From NCBI RefSeq assembly GCF_029963765.1, contig NZ_JALBYU010000010.1:62001-126000 (forward strand): a stretch of DNA of 64,000 bases, written 5' to 3'. The notes beneath the pieces were generated by a model, which saw nothing but the letters and a program-made list of their open reading frames with translations, had not been told where the DNA came from and did no database searches. The stretch comes from Pseudomonas sp. UYIF39 (GTDB lineage Bacteria; Pseudomonadota; Gammaproteobacteria; Pseudomonadales; Pseudomonadaceae). This document shows, piece after piece, positions 43,346 through 51,217 of this stretch (its first letter is position 1; each line of letters starts with the position of its first letter). The translations under genes were made by a program, and so were the position numbers.

Positions 43346-43540
43346 CTATAGGCTCATCCGCAAAAGCAGCATCCGCTCGATATAAGCCTGTACCTCCCGC
43401 GCCAACTTCTCCGGGTTTTCAAACGGCCCCTCCATGGTGTTTTCCCGGGTGCTGAAATACAACTCCCCATTCACGCGACACACCCGGTCACAGCGAAAGT
43501 GAGTGGCGGGGGCATTGTCCTGGGCGCGCTTGCCGTACAT
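43346..43540 (-). CDS. Small protein, probably DUF6316
   Basis: The 64-residue protein contains DNAPATHFRCDRVCRVNGEL and FSTRENTMEGPFENPEKL, a pattern I associate with DUF6316 proteins of Pseudomonas. CAGGAGATCGCC precedes the ATG at 43540; the frame is open further upstream to 43675 but that part lacks a ribosome-binding site. Function unknown. Confidence 0.7.
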   Translation of the reverse strand: MYGKRAQDNAPATHFRCDRVCRVNGELYFSTRENTMEGPFENPEKLAREVQAYIERMLLLRMSL

Positions 43541-43751
43541 GGCGATCTCCTGAGGAATGTTCCTGTTGGCGAATACCGTGAGCTTATGCATGAACCACTT
43601 GCAACGCCTGGCCAGCCGATCGACGGCATAGCGCCAATTTAATGATGCGACCTGCACAGTTTCATTCGCGGCCAATGCCCAACTGTCCCTGTGTGCCGAG
43701 CGACGCTAAGCCTAGAATGACCGTTCTCGCCACTGGGCTTCGGGGTTCGCA

Positions 43752-44711
43752 ATGCACATTTCATCGGGTCGCTGGGTTTATGGTCTGTTCCTGGCCTTGG
43801 TGACCGCGCTGCTGTGGGGAATCCTGCCGATCAAACTCAAGCAAGTGCTATTGGTGATGGACCCGGTGACGGTGACCTGGTTTCGACTGATCGTATCCGG
43901 CGGGTGCCTGTTCATTTTTCTGGCAGCGACCAAACGCCTGCCGAGCCGCAAGGTGCTCGGGCCGCGGGGTGGCTGGTTGGTGTTGATGGCGGTGCTCGGC
44001 CTGGTGGGCAACTACGTGCTGTACCTGATGGGCCTGAACCGGCTTAGCCCCGGCACCGCGCAGCTGGTGGTACAGATGGGCCCGATCATGTTGCTGATCG
44101 CCAGTCTGTTTGTGTTCAAGGAACGGTTCAGCGTGGGGCAGGGGATTGGCCTGCTGGTGCTGTTGATCGGTTTTGCCCTGTTTTTCAATCAGCGGCTGGT
44201 CGAGTTGCTGACCTCGCTGACCGATTACACCGCCGGCGTGTTGTTGGTGCTGCTGGCGTCCACGGTCTGGACGTTCTACGCCTTGGGCCAGAAGCAATTG
44301 CTCACGGTGTGGAATTCGTTTCAGGTGATGATGGTGATCTATCTGTTCTGCGCGCTGTTGTTGACGCCGTGGGTGCATCCGCTGGAAGCGCTGCAACTGA
44401 GTCCGCTGCAAGGCTGGCTACTGCTGGCGTGCTGCATGAATACGCTGATCGCCTATGGCGCGTTTGCCGAGGCTCTGGCCCATTGGGAGGCGTCGCGGGT
44501 CAGTGCGACGCTGGCGATTACGCCGTTGGTGACGTTTGCTGCGGTGGCTGTGGCGGCGTGGATGTGGCCGGAGTTTGTGCATGCCGAGACGATCAATGGT
44601 CTGGGTTATGGCGGGGCGGTGCTGGTGGTGCTGGGGTCGGCGCTGGTGGCGTTGGGGCCTTCGCTGATTGCCGGGCTCAGAGCCCGTCGCGTCAGGATTG
44701 CAGCAGGGTAA
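43752..44711 (+). CDS. EamA/DMT-family transporter
   Basis: The 319-residue inner-membrane protein has ten hydrophobic segments in two EamA repeats (residues about 8-145 and 160-300); LFLALVTALLWGILPIKLKQ at the start and VTWFRLIVSG are typical. Family members move metabolites or amino acids in or out. An Arg-rich tail ends the protein. It is followed by a REPIN and the convergent fumC. Substrate unknown. Confidence 0.87.
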   Translation: MHISSGRWVYGLFLALVTALLWGILPIKLKQVLLVMDPVTVTWFRLIVSGGCLFIFLAATKRLPSRKVLGPRGGWLVLMAVLGLVGNYVLYLMGLNRLSPGTAQLVVQMGPIMLLIASLFVFKERFSVGQGIGLLVLLIGFALFFNQRLVELLTSLTDYTAGVLLVLLASTVWTFYALGQKQLLTVWNSFQVMMVIYLFCALLLTPWVHPLEALQLSPLQGWLLLACCMNTLIAYGAFAEALAHWEASRVSATLAITPLVTFAAVAVAAWMWPEFVHAETINGLGYGGAVLVVLGSALVALGPSLIAGLRARRVRIAAG

Positions 44712-44727
44712 TCCGCGTCATCGTTCT

Positions 44728-44790
44728 TCGCGAGCAAGCTCGCTCCCACAGAAGGATACGATCCAATGTGGGAGCGAGCTTGCTCGCGAT
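44728..44790. repeat. REPIN: two facing REP palindromes
   Basis: TCGCGAGCAAGCTCGCTCCC (plus ACA) and its inverted copy are about 17 bases apart, between the convergent DMT transporter and fumC genes. Confidence 0.88.
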
Positions 44791-44815
44791 GACTGACTGT
44801 CAGTCACCGCAGATC

Positions 44816-46210
44816 TCAACCCTTGGCGCCCGCCTCCAACATATTTTCCGGCCTTACCCAGGCATCAAACTCTTCATCCGTCAGATACCCAAGTTGCAAC
44901 GCCGCCTCACGCAGGGTCAGCCCTTGCGCGTAAGCCTTTTTGGCGATTTCCGCCGATTTGTCATAACCAATGTGCGGATTCAGCGCTGTCACCAACATCA
45001 ACCCACGCTCCAGATGTTCAGCCATTTTCTCTGCATCCGGTTCCAGACCGGCGATGCAATGCTGCTGGAAGTTGCTGCAGCCATCGCCGAGCAGGCGGAT
45101 CGATTGCAGCAGGTTGTAGATGATCACCGGTTTGAACACGTTCAGTTGCAGGTGCCCCTGACTCGCTGCAAACCCAATGGTGACGTCATTACCCAATACC
45201 TGACACGCCAGCATCGACAGGGCTTCGCACTGGGTCGGATTGACCTTGCCGGGCATGATCGAGCTGCCCGGTTCGTTGGCCGGCAGTTTGACTTCGGCGA
45301 GACCTGCTCGCGGCCCGGAGCCCAGCAGGCGCAGGTCGTTGGCGATTTTCATCAGGGTCACGGCGAGGGTTTTCAGCGCGCCGGACAGCGTGGTCAGCGG
45401 CTCATGGCCAGCCAGGGCGGCGAATTTGTTGGGTGCGGTGACGAACGGCAGGCCGGAGAGGGCTGACAGCTCGGCAGCGATCGCTTCGCCAAAACCGTGG
45501 GGTGAATTCAGCCCGGTGCCGACCGCGGTGCCGCCCTGGGCCAGTTCACAGACGGCCGGCAACGCGCTGCGGATCGCCCGCTCGGCGTAATCCAGTTGCG
45601 CGATGAACGCCGACAGTTCCTGACCGAAGGTGATCGGCGTCGCGTCCATCATGTGGGTGCGGCCGGTCTTGACCAGTTTCATGTGCCGCGCGGACAGCTC
45701 GGCCAATCCGCCTGACAGTTCGTTGATAGCCGGCAGCAGTTGCTGTTGCACTGCCTGGGCTGCCGCGATGTGCATGGCGGTGGGGAAGCAGTCGTTGGAG
45801 CTCTGGGAGCGGTTGACGTGATCGTTAGGGTGAACCGGCGACTTGCCGCCACGAGCATTACCGGCCAGTTCGTTGGCCCGACCGGCGATCACTTCGTTGA
45901 CGTTCATGTTGCTCTGGGTGCCGCTGCCGGTCTGCCAGACCACCAGCGGGAACTGGTCGTCATGGCTGCCGTCGAGTACTTCGTCGGCGGCCTGTTCGAT
46001 CAGCCGGGCGATGTCGGCGGGCAGGTCACCGTTGCGGTCATTGACCCGCGCCGCGGCTTTTTTGATCAGCGCCAGGGCATGCAGCACCGCCAGCGGCATG
46101 CGTTCGTTGCCGATCGCGAAGTTAATCAGCGAGCGTTGCGTCTGAGCGCCCCAGTAGGCTTCATCCGGGACTTCCACCTGGCCAAGGCTGTCGGTTTCGA
46201 TACGGCTCAT
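44816..46210 (-). CDS. fumC: Class II fumarate hydratase FumC
   Basis: FumC interconverts fumarate and malate in the TCA cycle. It has 464 residues, iron-free class II type. [26 protein letters not shown] (catalytic region), [11 protein letters not shown] and the superfamily signature [15 protein letters not shown] are all intact. In Pseudomonas this type supports oxidative-stress or iron-limited growth. AGGAG precedes two adjacent ATG codons; 46213 would add one Met. It is divergent from the DUF2059 gene. Confidence 0.95.
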   Translation of the reverse strand: MSRIETDSLGQVEVPDEAYWGAQTQRSLINFAIGNERMPLAVLHALALIKKAAARVNDRNGDLPADIARLIEQAADEVLDGSHDDQFPLVVWQTGSGTQSNMNVNEVIAGRANELAGNARGGKSPVHPNDHVNRSQSSNDCFPTAMHIAAAQAVQQQLLPAINELSGGLAELSARHMKLVKTGRTHMMDATPITFGQELSAFIAQLDYAERAIRSALPAVCELAQGGTAVGTGLNSPHGFGEAIAAELSALSGLPFVTAPNKFAALAGHEPLTTLSGALKTLAVTLMKIANDLRLLGSGPRAGLAEVKLPANEPGSSIMPGKVNPTQCEALSMLACQVLGNDVTIGFAASQGHLQLNVFKPVIIYNLLQSIRLLGDGCSNFQQHCIAGLEPDAEKMAEHLERGLMLVTALNPHIGYDKSAEIAKKAYAQGLTLREAALQLGYLTDEEFDAWVRPENMLEAGAKG

Positions 46211-46403
46211 CATGCACACTCCTGTAGGTCTGATAGCGCAGTTTAGGCCGTGATCGCCAGCCGTGGTTCCATCAGTCTGGAATTTGACCGTTCAACCCCT
46301 CTAAATCAGGCCCGACAAGGCTTGGGGTTGAGTGACACACTTTTTTAGGCGCAGAATGGCCGTCCTTGGGGTAATGACCTCGCCTGCTAGAAAAGGAAAC
46401 TCG

Positions 46404-46928
46404 ATGACTCGTCTTCGTGCCATCTGTACCGCGGTTGCACTGGTTTGCGCCAGCGGCCCTGTTTTTGCCGATACCGCCAGCCACAACGCCAGTGCCGAAG
46501 CTTTCCTGACCCTGGCGCACGCTGACAAATTGGGCACCCCGGTGTACATGCAAGTGCAGCAAATGTTCGCTCAACGCTTTGTACAAACCAAAGCACCTGA
46601 ATCGAAAAAGGCCTTGCTGGAAACCTACCAGGCCAAAGCCAACGCTGCCCTGGACCAAGCCATTGGCTGGAACAAGCTGAAGCCGGACATGGTCAAGCTC
46701 TACACCACCAACTTCAGCGAATCCGAGCTGAAAGACCTGGTCGCGTTCTACCAGTCGCCACTGGGCAAGAAAGTCCTGGAAAAAATGCCGCAGTTGACTC
46801 AGCAATCGGCCCAGATGACTCAAGCCAAGCTGGAAAGCGCCGTGCCTGTGGTCAACAAACTGCTGGCTGACATGACGGCCGAGCTGGAGCCTAAAGGCGC
46901 CGCCGCTCCAGCCAAGAAAAAGCCTTAA
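46404..46928 (+). CDS. Exported DUF2059 protein
   Basis: The 174-residue protein has a signal peptide (MTRLRAICTAVALVCASGPVFADT) and the DUF2059 helical domain at about 85-150 (YTTNFSESELKDLVAFYQSP, LGKKVLEKMPQLTQQSAQM), ending in a Lys/Pro/Ala-rich tail. AAAAGGAAA precedes the ATG at 46404. DUF2059 proteins are periplasmic and of unknown role. bolA follows after 12 bases, so they are probably co-transcribed. Confidence 0.87.
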   Translation: MTRLRAICTAVALVCASGPVFADTASHNASAEAFLTLAHADKLGTPVYMQVQQMFAQRFVQTKAPESKKALLETYQAKANAALDQAIGWNKLKPDMVKLYTTNFSESELKDLVAFYQSPLGKKVLEKMPQLTQQSAQMTQAKLESAVPVVNKLLADMTAELEPKGAAAPAKKKP

Positions 46929-46940
46929 GCGGAGTTCGGT

Positions 46941-47240
46941 ATGACCATGCAACAACGCATCGAATCGACGCTGGGCCTGTTGCAGCCGCAGCATCTGCAA
47001 GTGCTGGATGAAAGCCACATGCACAGCCGTGGGTTGCAGACCCACTTCAAGGCCGTGGTGGTCAGCCAGCAATTCGAAGGGCTCAACCGCGTCAAGCGTC
47101 ACCAGAAAGTCTACGGCACGCTCGGCGAGCTGATGGGCGAGTTCCATGCGTTGGCGCTGCATACCTACACGCCAGAGGAATGGGCACAGATCGACGCGGC
47201 CCCGGCCTCGCCGACCTGTGCTGGCGGCAGCAAGCATTGA
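46941..47240 (+). CDS. bolA: BolA-family protein
   Basis: The 99-residue protein has the BolA fold: LDESHMHSRGLQTHFKAVVV, FEGLNRVKRHQKVYGTLGEL with the conserved invariant His, and ALALHTYTPEEW. BolA proteins act with monothiol glutaredoxins in iron-sulfur traffic and also affect cell shape and biofilm genes. GGAG precedes the ATG at 46941. Confidence 0.92.
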   Translation: MTMQQRIESTLGLLQPQHLQVLDESHMHSRGLQTHFKAVVVSQQFEGLNRVKRHQKVYGTLGELMGEFHALALHTYTPEEWAQIDAAPASPTCAGGSKH

Positions 47241-47259
47241 TGTGATGGATGAGGGTTGT

Positions 47260-47289
47260 TGTGGCGAGGGGATAAATCCCCTCACCACA
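47260..47289. repeat. Short palindrome, REP-like
   Basis: TGTGGCGAGGGGA-TAAA-TCCCCTCACCACA is a near-perfect 13-base stem just after bolA. It resembles another common Pseudomonas REP class and may protect the bolA transcript end. Confidence 0.7.
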
Positions 47290-47350
47290 GGGTTTGTGCC
47301 AAGTCTGCAGATCACAGTCCTAAAATCACACCATTTTTGCTAGAATCCGC

Positions 47351-47380
47351 AACGCGCCGCTTACCCGGCGCGTTTTTTTT
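47351..47380 (+). terminator. Rho-independent terminator
   Basis: AACGCGCCG-CTTACC-CGGCGCGTT is followed by T's to 47380. It lies between bolA and trhO and separates the two units. Confidence 0.9.
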
Positions 47381-47427
47381 CGCATCCGGTTCACCCCTTA
47401 CGAGGGTAGCCACCTGGAGAATCACCC

Positions 47428-48369
47428 ATGACACAACAGATTGTCGTGGCGGCACTGTATAAGTTCGTCACCCTGGAAGATTACGTCGCCCTGCGCGAGC
47501 CACTGCTGCAAGCGATGGTCGACAACGGCATCAAAGGCACGCTGCTGATCGCCGAAGAAGGCATCAACGGCACCGTGTCCGGCAGCCGCGAAGGCATTGA
47601 CGGGCTGATGGCCTGGCTCAAGAACGACCCACGCATGGACGACATCGACCACAAAGAGTCGTACTGCGACGATCAGCCGTTCTATCGCACCAAGGTCAAA
47701 CTCAAGAAAGAAATCGTCACCCTCGGCGTCGAAGGCGTGGACCCGAACAAGAAGGTCGGGACTTATGTCGATCCAGAGAACTGGAACGCGTTGATCAGTG
47801 ACCCGGAAGTGCTGTTGATCGACACCCGCAACGACTACGAAGTCTCGATCGGCACCTTCGAAGGTGCTATCGACCCGAAGACCACCAGTTTTCGCGAGTT
47901 CCCCGACTACATCAAAGCCAACTTCGACCCGGCCGTGCACAAGAAAGTCGCGATGTTCTGCACCGGCGGCATTCGTTGTGAAAAGGCGTCGAGCTACATG
48001 CTCAGCCAGGGATTCGACGAGGTCTATCACCTCAAGGGCGGCATTCTGAAGTACCTCGAAGAGGTGCCGCTGGAAGAAACCAAATGGCAGGGCGACTGCT
48101 TCGTGTTCGACAACCGTGTGACTGTGCGCCACGACCTCAGCGAAGGCGACTACGATCAATGTCATGCCTGTCGTACACCGATCAGCGTCGAAGACCGCAC
48201 ATCCGAGCACTACGTGGCCGGCATCAGTTGCCCGCATTGCTGGGATAAGCTGAGCGAGAAGACCCGTCGCAGTGCCGTCGACCGGCAAAAGCAGATCGAA
48301 CTGGCCAAGGCTCGCAACCTGCCTCACCCGATCGGCTACAACTACAAGCAAACTCCTTCCGAGGCTTGA
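47428..48369 (+). CDS. trhO: tRNA uridine(34) hydroxylase TrhO (rhodanese-like, YceA type)
   Basis: The 313-residue enzyme makes 5-hydroxyuridine at the tRNA wobble position with oxygen. The N-terminal domain ([34 protein letters not shown]) is followed by a rhodanese domain at about 120-220 with active Cys178 in [12 protein letters not shown], and a C-terminal zinc-like region CHACRTPIS and [18 protein letters not shown] precedes the ATG. The DsbA-like gene begins three bases after its stop. Confidence 0.93.
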   Translation: MTQQIVVAALYKFVTLEDYVALREPLLQAMVDNGIKGTLLIAEEGINGTVSGSREGIDGLMAWLKNDPRMDDIDHKESYCDDQPFYRTKVKLKKEIVTLGVEGVDPNKKVGTYVDPENWNALISDPEVLLIDTRNDYEVSIGTFEGAIDPKTTSFREFPDYIKANFDPAVHKKVAMFCTGGIRCEKASSYMLSQGFDEVYHLKGGILKYLEEVPLEETKWQGDCFVFDNRVTVRHDLSEGDYDQCHACRTPISVEDRTSEHYVAGISCPHCWDKLSEKTRRSAVDRQKQIELAKARNLPHPIGYNYKQTPSEA

Positions 48370-48372
48370 ACC

Positions 48373-49011
48373 ATGTCTGTGCAACGCCTGCTCTATGTGA
48401 TGGACCCGATGTGTTCCTGGTGCTGGGGCTTCGCGCCGGTGGCCAACGCGCTGGTCGAGCAGGCGCAAGCAGCGGGGGTGGACGTGCACCTGGTGGTGGG
48501 CGGTCTGCGTACCGGCAGCGGTTCCGCGCTGGAGCCGACCACCCGGCGCTACATCCTTGAGCATTGGCAGGCGGTCACCGAGGCGACTGGCCAACCGTTC
48601 AAGCTGGAAGGCGCGTTGCCCGACGGGTTTGTCTACGATACCGAACCTGCCTGTCGGGCGCTGGTGACCGCGCGCAACCTGGCGCCGGATTGCGCGTGGA
48701 AACTGCTCGGGCTGATTCAGCACGCGTTTTACGCCGAAGGTCGCGACGTCACTCACGCCAGTGTTCTGGTTGAGCTGGCGGAGCAGGCCGGTTTGCCGCG
48801 CATCGAGTTCGCCGCCGCGTTCGACCGTGCCGATCAGCACGCTGCGACGGCGGCCGATTTCACTTGGGTCCAGGACCTGGGCATTGCCGGTTTCCCTACC
48901 TTGCTGGCTGAGCGTGATGGTCAATTGGCGCTGTTGACCAATGGCTATCAGCCGCTCAGCGTATTGTCTCCGTTGCTCGGCCGCTGGCTGGAGCGCGCTG
49001 CCTGTGCATGA
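48373..49011 (+). CDS. DsbA-family thioredoxin-fold protein (FrnE type)
   Basis: The 212-residue protein has redox motif Cys14-Ser-Trp-Cys17 in MDPMCSWCWGF and a helical insertion as in FrnE/2-hydroxychromene isomerase-like DsbA proteins; the cis-Pro loop reads GIAGFPTLL. There is no signal peptide, so it acts in the cytoplasm, unlike true DsbA. It is in a tight unit with trhO before it and the ABC exporter after it (eight-base overlap). Confidence 0.88.
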   Translation: MSVQRLLYVMDPMCSWCWGFAPVANALVEQAQAAGVDVHLVVGGLRTGSGSALEPTTRRYILEHWQAVTEATGQPFKLEGALPDGFVYDTEPACRALVTARNLAPDCAWKLLGLIQHAFYAEGRDVTHASVLVELAEQAGLPRIEFAAAFDRADQHAATAADFTWVQDLGIAGFPTLLAERDGQLALLTNGYQPLSVLSPLLGRWLERAACA

Positions 49012-50821
49012 TCTGCCCGACGACGCGCCACCTGCTTCGCGTGTCGACCGTCTGAGCTGGGCGGAAATCCGTCGCCTGGCGCTGCATCACAAAAAATCCC
49101 TGTGGATCGCCAACGGTGTGGCGGTGTTGGCAACCCTGTGTAGCGTGCCAATTCCCTTGCTCCTGCCGTTGCTGGTGGACGAAGTGCTTCTGGGCCACGG
49201 TGACGCCGCGCTGAAGATCATGAACCACGCGCTGCCCGACGGCTGGCAGAAAGCGGCGGGTTACATCGGCTTGATGCTGCTGGTGACGCTGGGACTGCGT
49301 TGCGCTGCATTGCTGTTTAACGTGGTGCAGGCGCGGTTGTTCGCGGCGCTGGCCAAGGACATCGTCTACCGCATTCGCGTGCGGCTGATCGAACGGCTCA
49401 AGCGCATTTCGCTGGGTGAATACGAAAGCCTGGGCAGCGGCACGGTCACCACCCACCTGGTGACCGACCTGGACACGCTGGACAAATTCGTCGGCGAAAC
49501 TCTCAGTCGTTTCCTTGTGGCCATGCTGACCCTTTTCGGCACCGCCTCCATCCTAATGTGGATGCACTGGAAGCTGGCGTTGCTGATCCTGCTGTTCAAC
49601 CCGTTGGTGATCTATGCCACGGTGCAGTTGGGCAAACGGGTCAAGCACCTGAAGAAACTCGAGAACGACAGCACATCGCGCTTTACCCAGGCACTCACCG
49701 AAACCCTCGATTCCATTCAGGAAGTGCGTGCTGGCAACCGTCAGGGCTTTTTCCTTGGGCGCCTGGGTCAGCGCGCCCGGGAAGTGCGCGATTACGCCGT
49801 GAATTCGCAGTGGAAAACCGATGCCTCGAACCGTGCCAGCGGCTTGTTGTTCCAGTTCGGCATCGATATTTTCCGTGCGGCGGCGATGCTCACCGTGCTG
49901 TTTTCCGACCTGTCCATTGGCCAGATGCTCGCGGTGTTCAGCTACCTGTGGTTCATGATCGGTCCGGTGGAACAGCTGCTGAATCTGCAGTACGCCTATT
50001 ACGCTGCCGGTGGCGCGTTGTCGCGGATCAATGAGTTGTTGGCCCGGGCCGATGAGCCTGAATACCCGGGCGGTGTCGACCCGTTCAACGGTCGCGAAAC
50101 CGTGGGCATCGAAGTCCAGGGATTGAGTTTCGGTTACGGCGACGAGCTGGTGTTGAACCAGATGAACCTGTCGATCGCCCCTGGCGAAAAGGTCGCGATT
50201 GTCGGCGCCAGCGGTGGCGGCAAAAGTACTCTGGTGCAGTTGCTGCTGGGCCTGTACACGCCGCTCGCCGGGACCATCCGCTTCGGCGGCTCGACCCAGC
50301 AAGAGATCGGCCTGGAAACCGTGCGGGAAAATGTCGCCGTGGTCCTGCAACATCCAGCGCTGTTCAACGACACCATTCGCGCCAACCTGACCATGGGCCG
50401 CGAACGCAGCGACGAAGCCTGCTGGCAGGCGTTGGAGATTGCTCAGTTGCACCACACGGTTCGTGAATTGCCCAACGGCCTGGACAGCATCGTCGGACGT
50501 TCCGGCGTGAGGTTATCCGGCGGGCAGCGTCAACGTCTGGCGATTGCGCGGATGGTCCTGGCCGAGCCCAAGGTGGTGATCCTCGACGAGGCCACCTCGG
50601 CACTGGATGCCGCCACCGAATACAACCTGCATCAGGCGCTGGCGCGGTTCTTGAGCAACCGCACCACGCTGATCATTGCGCACCGTTTGTCCGCGGTGAA
50701 GCAGGCCGACCGCGTGCTGGTGTTTGATGGCGGGCAGATTGCCGAGGATGGCGACCATCAGCAGTTGATTGCTGATGGTGGTTTGTACGCCAAGCTTTAT
50801 GGGCATTTGCAGCAGCACTAG
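49004..50821 (+). CDS. ABC exporter, fused membrane and ATPase domains (MsbA-like)
   Basis: The 605-residue half-transporter works as a dimer in the inner membrane. Six transmembrane helices lie in about 30-330, and the ATPase at about 365-600 has Walker A GASGGGKST (401-409), signature LSGGQRQRL and Walker B VVILDEATSAL. The GTG start at 49004 overlaps the DsbA-like gene by eight bases; a longer frame to 48941 has no support. The same gene precedes rbdA in P. aeruginosa. The substrate (lipid, drug or peptide) is unknown. Confidence 0.9.
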   Translation: MHDLPDDAPPASRVDRLSWAEIRRLALHHKKSLWIANGVAVLATLCSVPIPLLLPLLVDEVLLGHGDAALKIMNHALPDGWQKAAGYIGLMLLVTLGLRCAALLFNVVQARLFAALAKDIVYRIRVRLIERLKRISLGEYESLGSGTVTTHLVTDLDTLDKFVGETLSRFLVAMLTLFGTASILMWMHWKLALLILLFNPLVIYATVQLGKRVKHLKKLENDSTSRFTQALTETLDSIQEVRAGNRQGFFLGRLGQRAREVRDYAVNSQWKTDASNRASGLLFQFGIDIFRAAAMLTVLFSDLSIGQMLAVFSYLWFMIGPVEQLLNLQYAYYAAGGALSRINELLARADEPEYPGGVDPFNGRETVGIEVQGLSFGYGDELVLNQMNLSIAPGEKVAIVGASGGGKSTLVQLLLGLYTPLAGTIRFGGSTQQEIGLETVRENVAVVLQHPALFNDTIRANLTMGRERSDEACWQALEIAQLHHTVRELPNGLDSIVGRSGVRLSGGQRQRLAIARMVLAEPKVVILDEATSALDAATEYNLHQALARFLSNRTTLIIAHRLSAVKQADRVLVFDGGQIAEDGDHQQLIADGGLYAKLYGHLQQH

Positions 50822-51217
50822 CCAATGCGCACAGCCGCTTTTTTCCGACGATGCCCGTTTTAAAGTGAATTGATGCGCCTCAAACTCGGCGCGAATAGCT
50901 TGATAACTCTTATCGCTTGCATGAGCGTTTCTTTTGATTGTCGGTTGATCTGCGCATCGCTCAGGGGCGATGGAGTGAGGGTCCGATTACAAGCGATAGA
51001 AAGAAGGGTAGGCGGTATGTAGGTAGGTGAGGGAAAGTCTTGCCGTGGAGCTGTTATTTCCTTTGTTTGTCTGCTGCGCTCAAAAAAAAACAGCGACTTA
51101 TAGACAATTCCCCACAGCGGGAGCGGCTACTCGCTTGCCGGGATCAAGAACGCACCCTAGTCTAGCTGTAGCGATCACGTTGGATGATGATCTGGTAGTG
51201 CTAAAACAAGGGACCTC
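50822..51217. other. Intergenic region upstream of rbdA (396 bases)
   Basis: No credible gene is seen. There is a small hairpin CATCGC-TCAGGG-GCGATG near 50957, a repeated GGTAGG/GTAGGTAGGT stretch near 51009-51030 and a nine-base A-run near 51083. AAGGGACC before 51218 is the rbdA ribosome-binding site. The length suggests a regulated promoter, but I cannot place it. Confidence 0.6.

Noticed and set aside
8700-47300. CRISPR array from repeated palindromes
   Set aside because: The repeats are dispersed REP doublets at gene ends, not regularly spaced direct repeats, and there are no cas genes.
48941-49003. Longer N terminus for the ABC exporter
   Set aside because: It would overlap the DsbA-like gene by 71 bases, has no ribosome-binding site and adds a non-conserved Cys/Ser-rich stretch.
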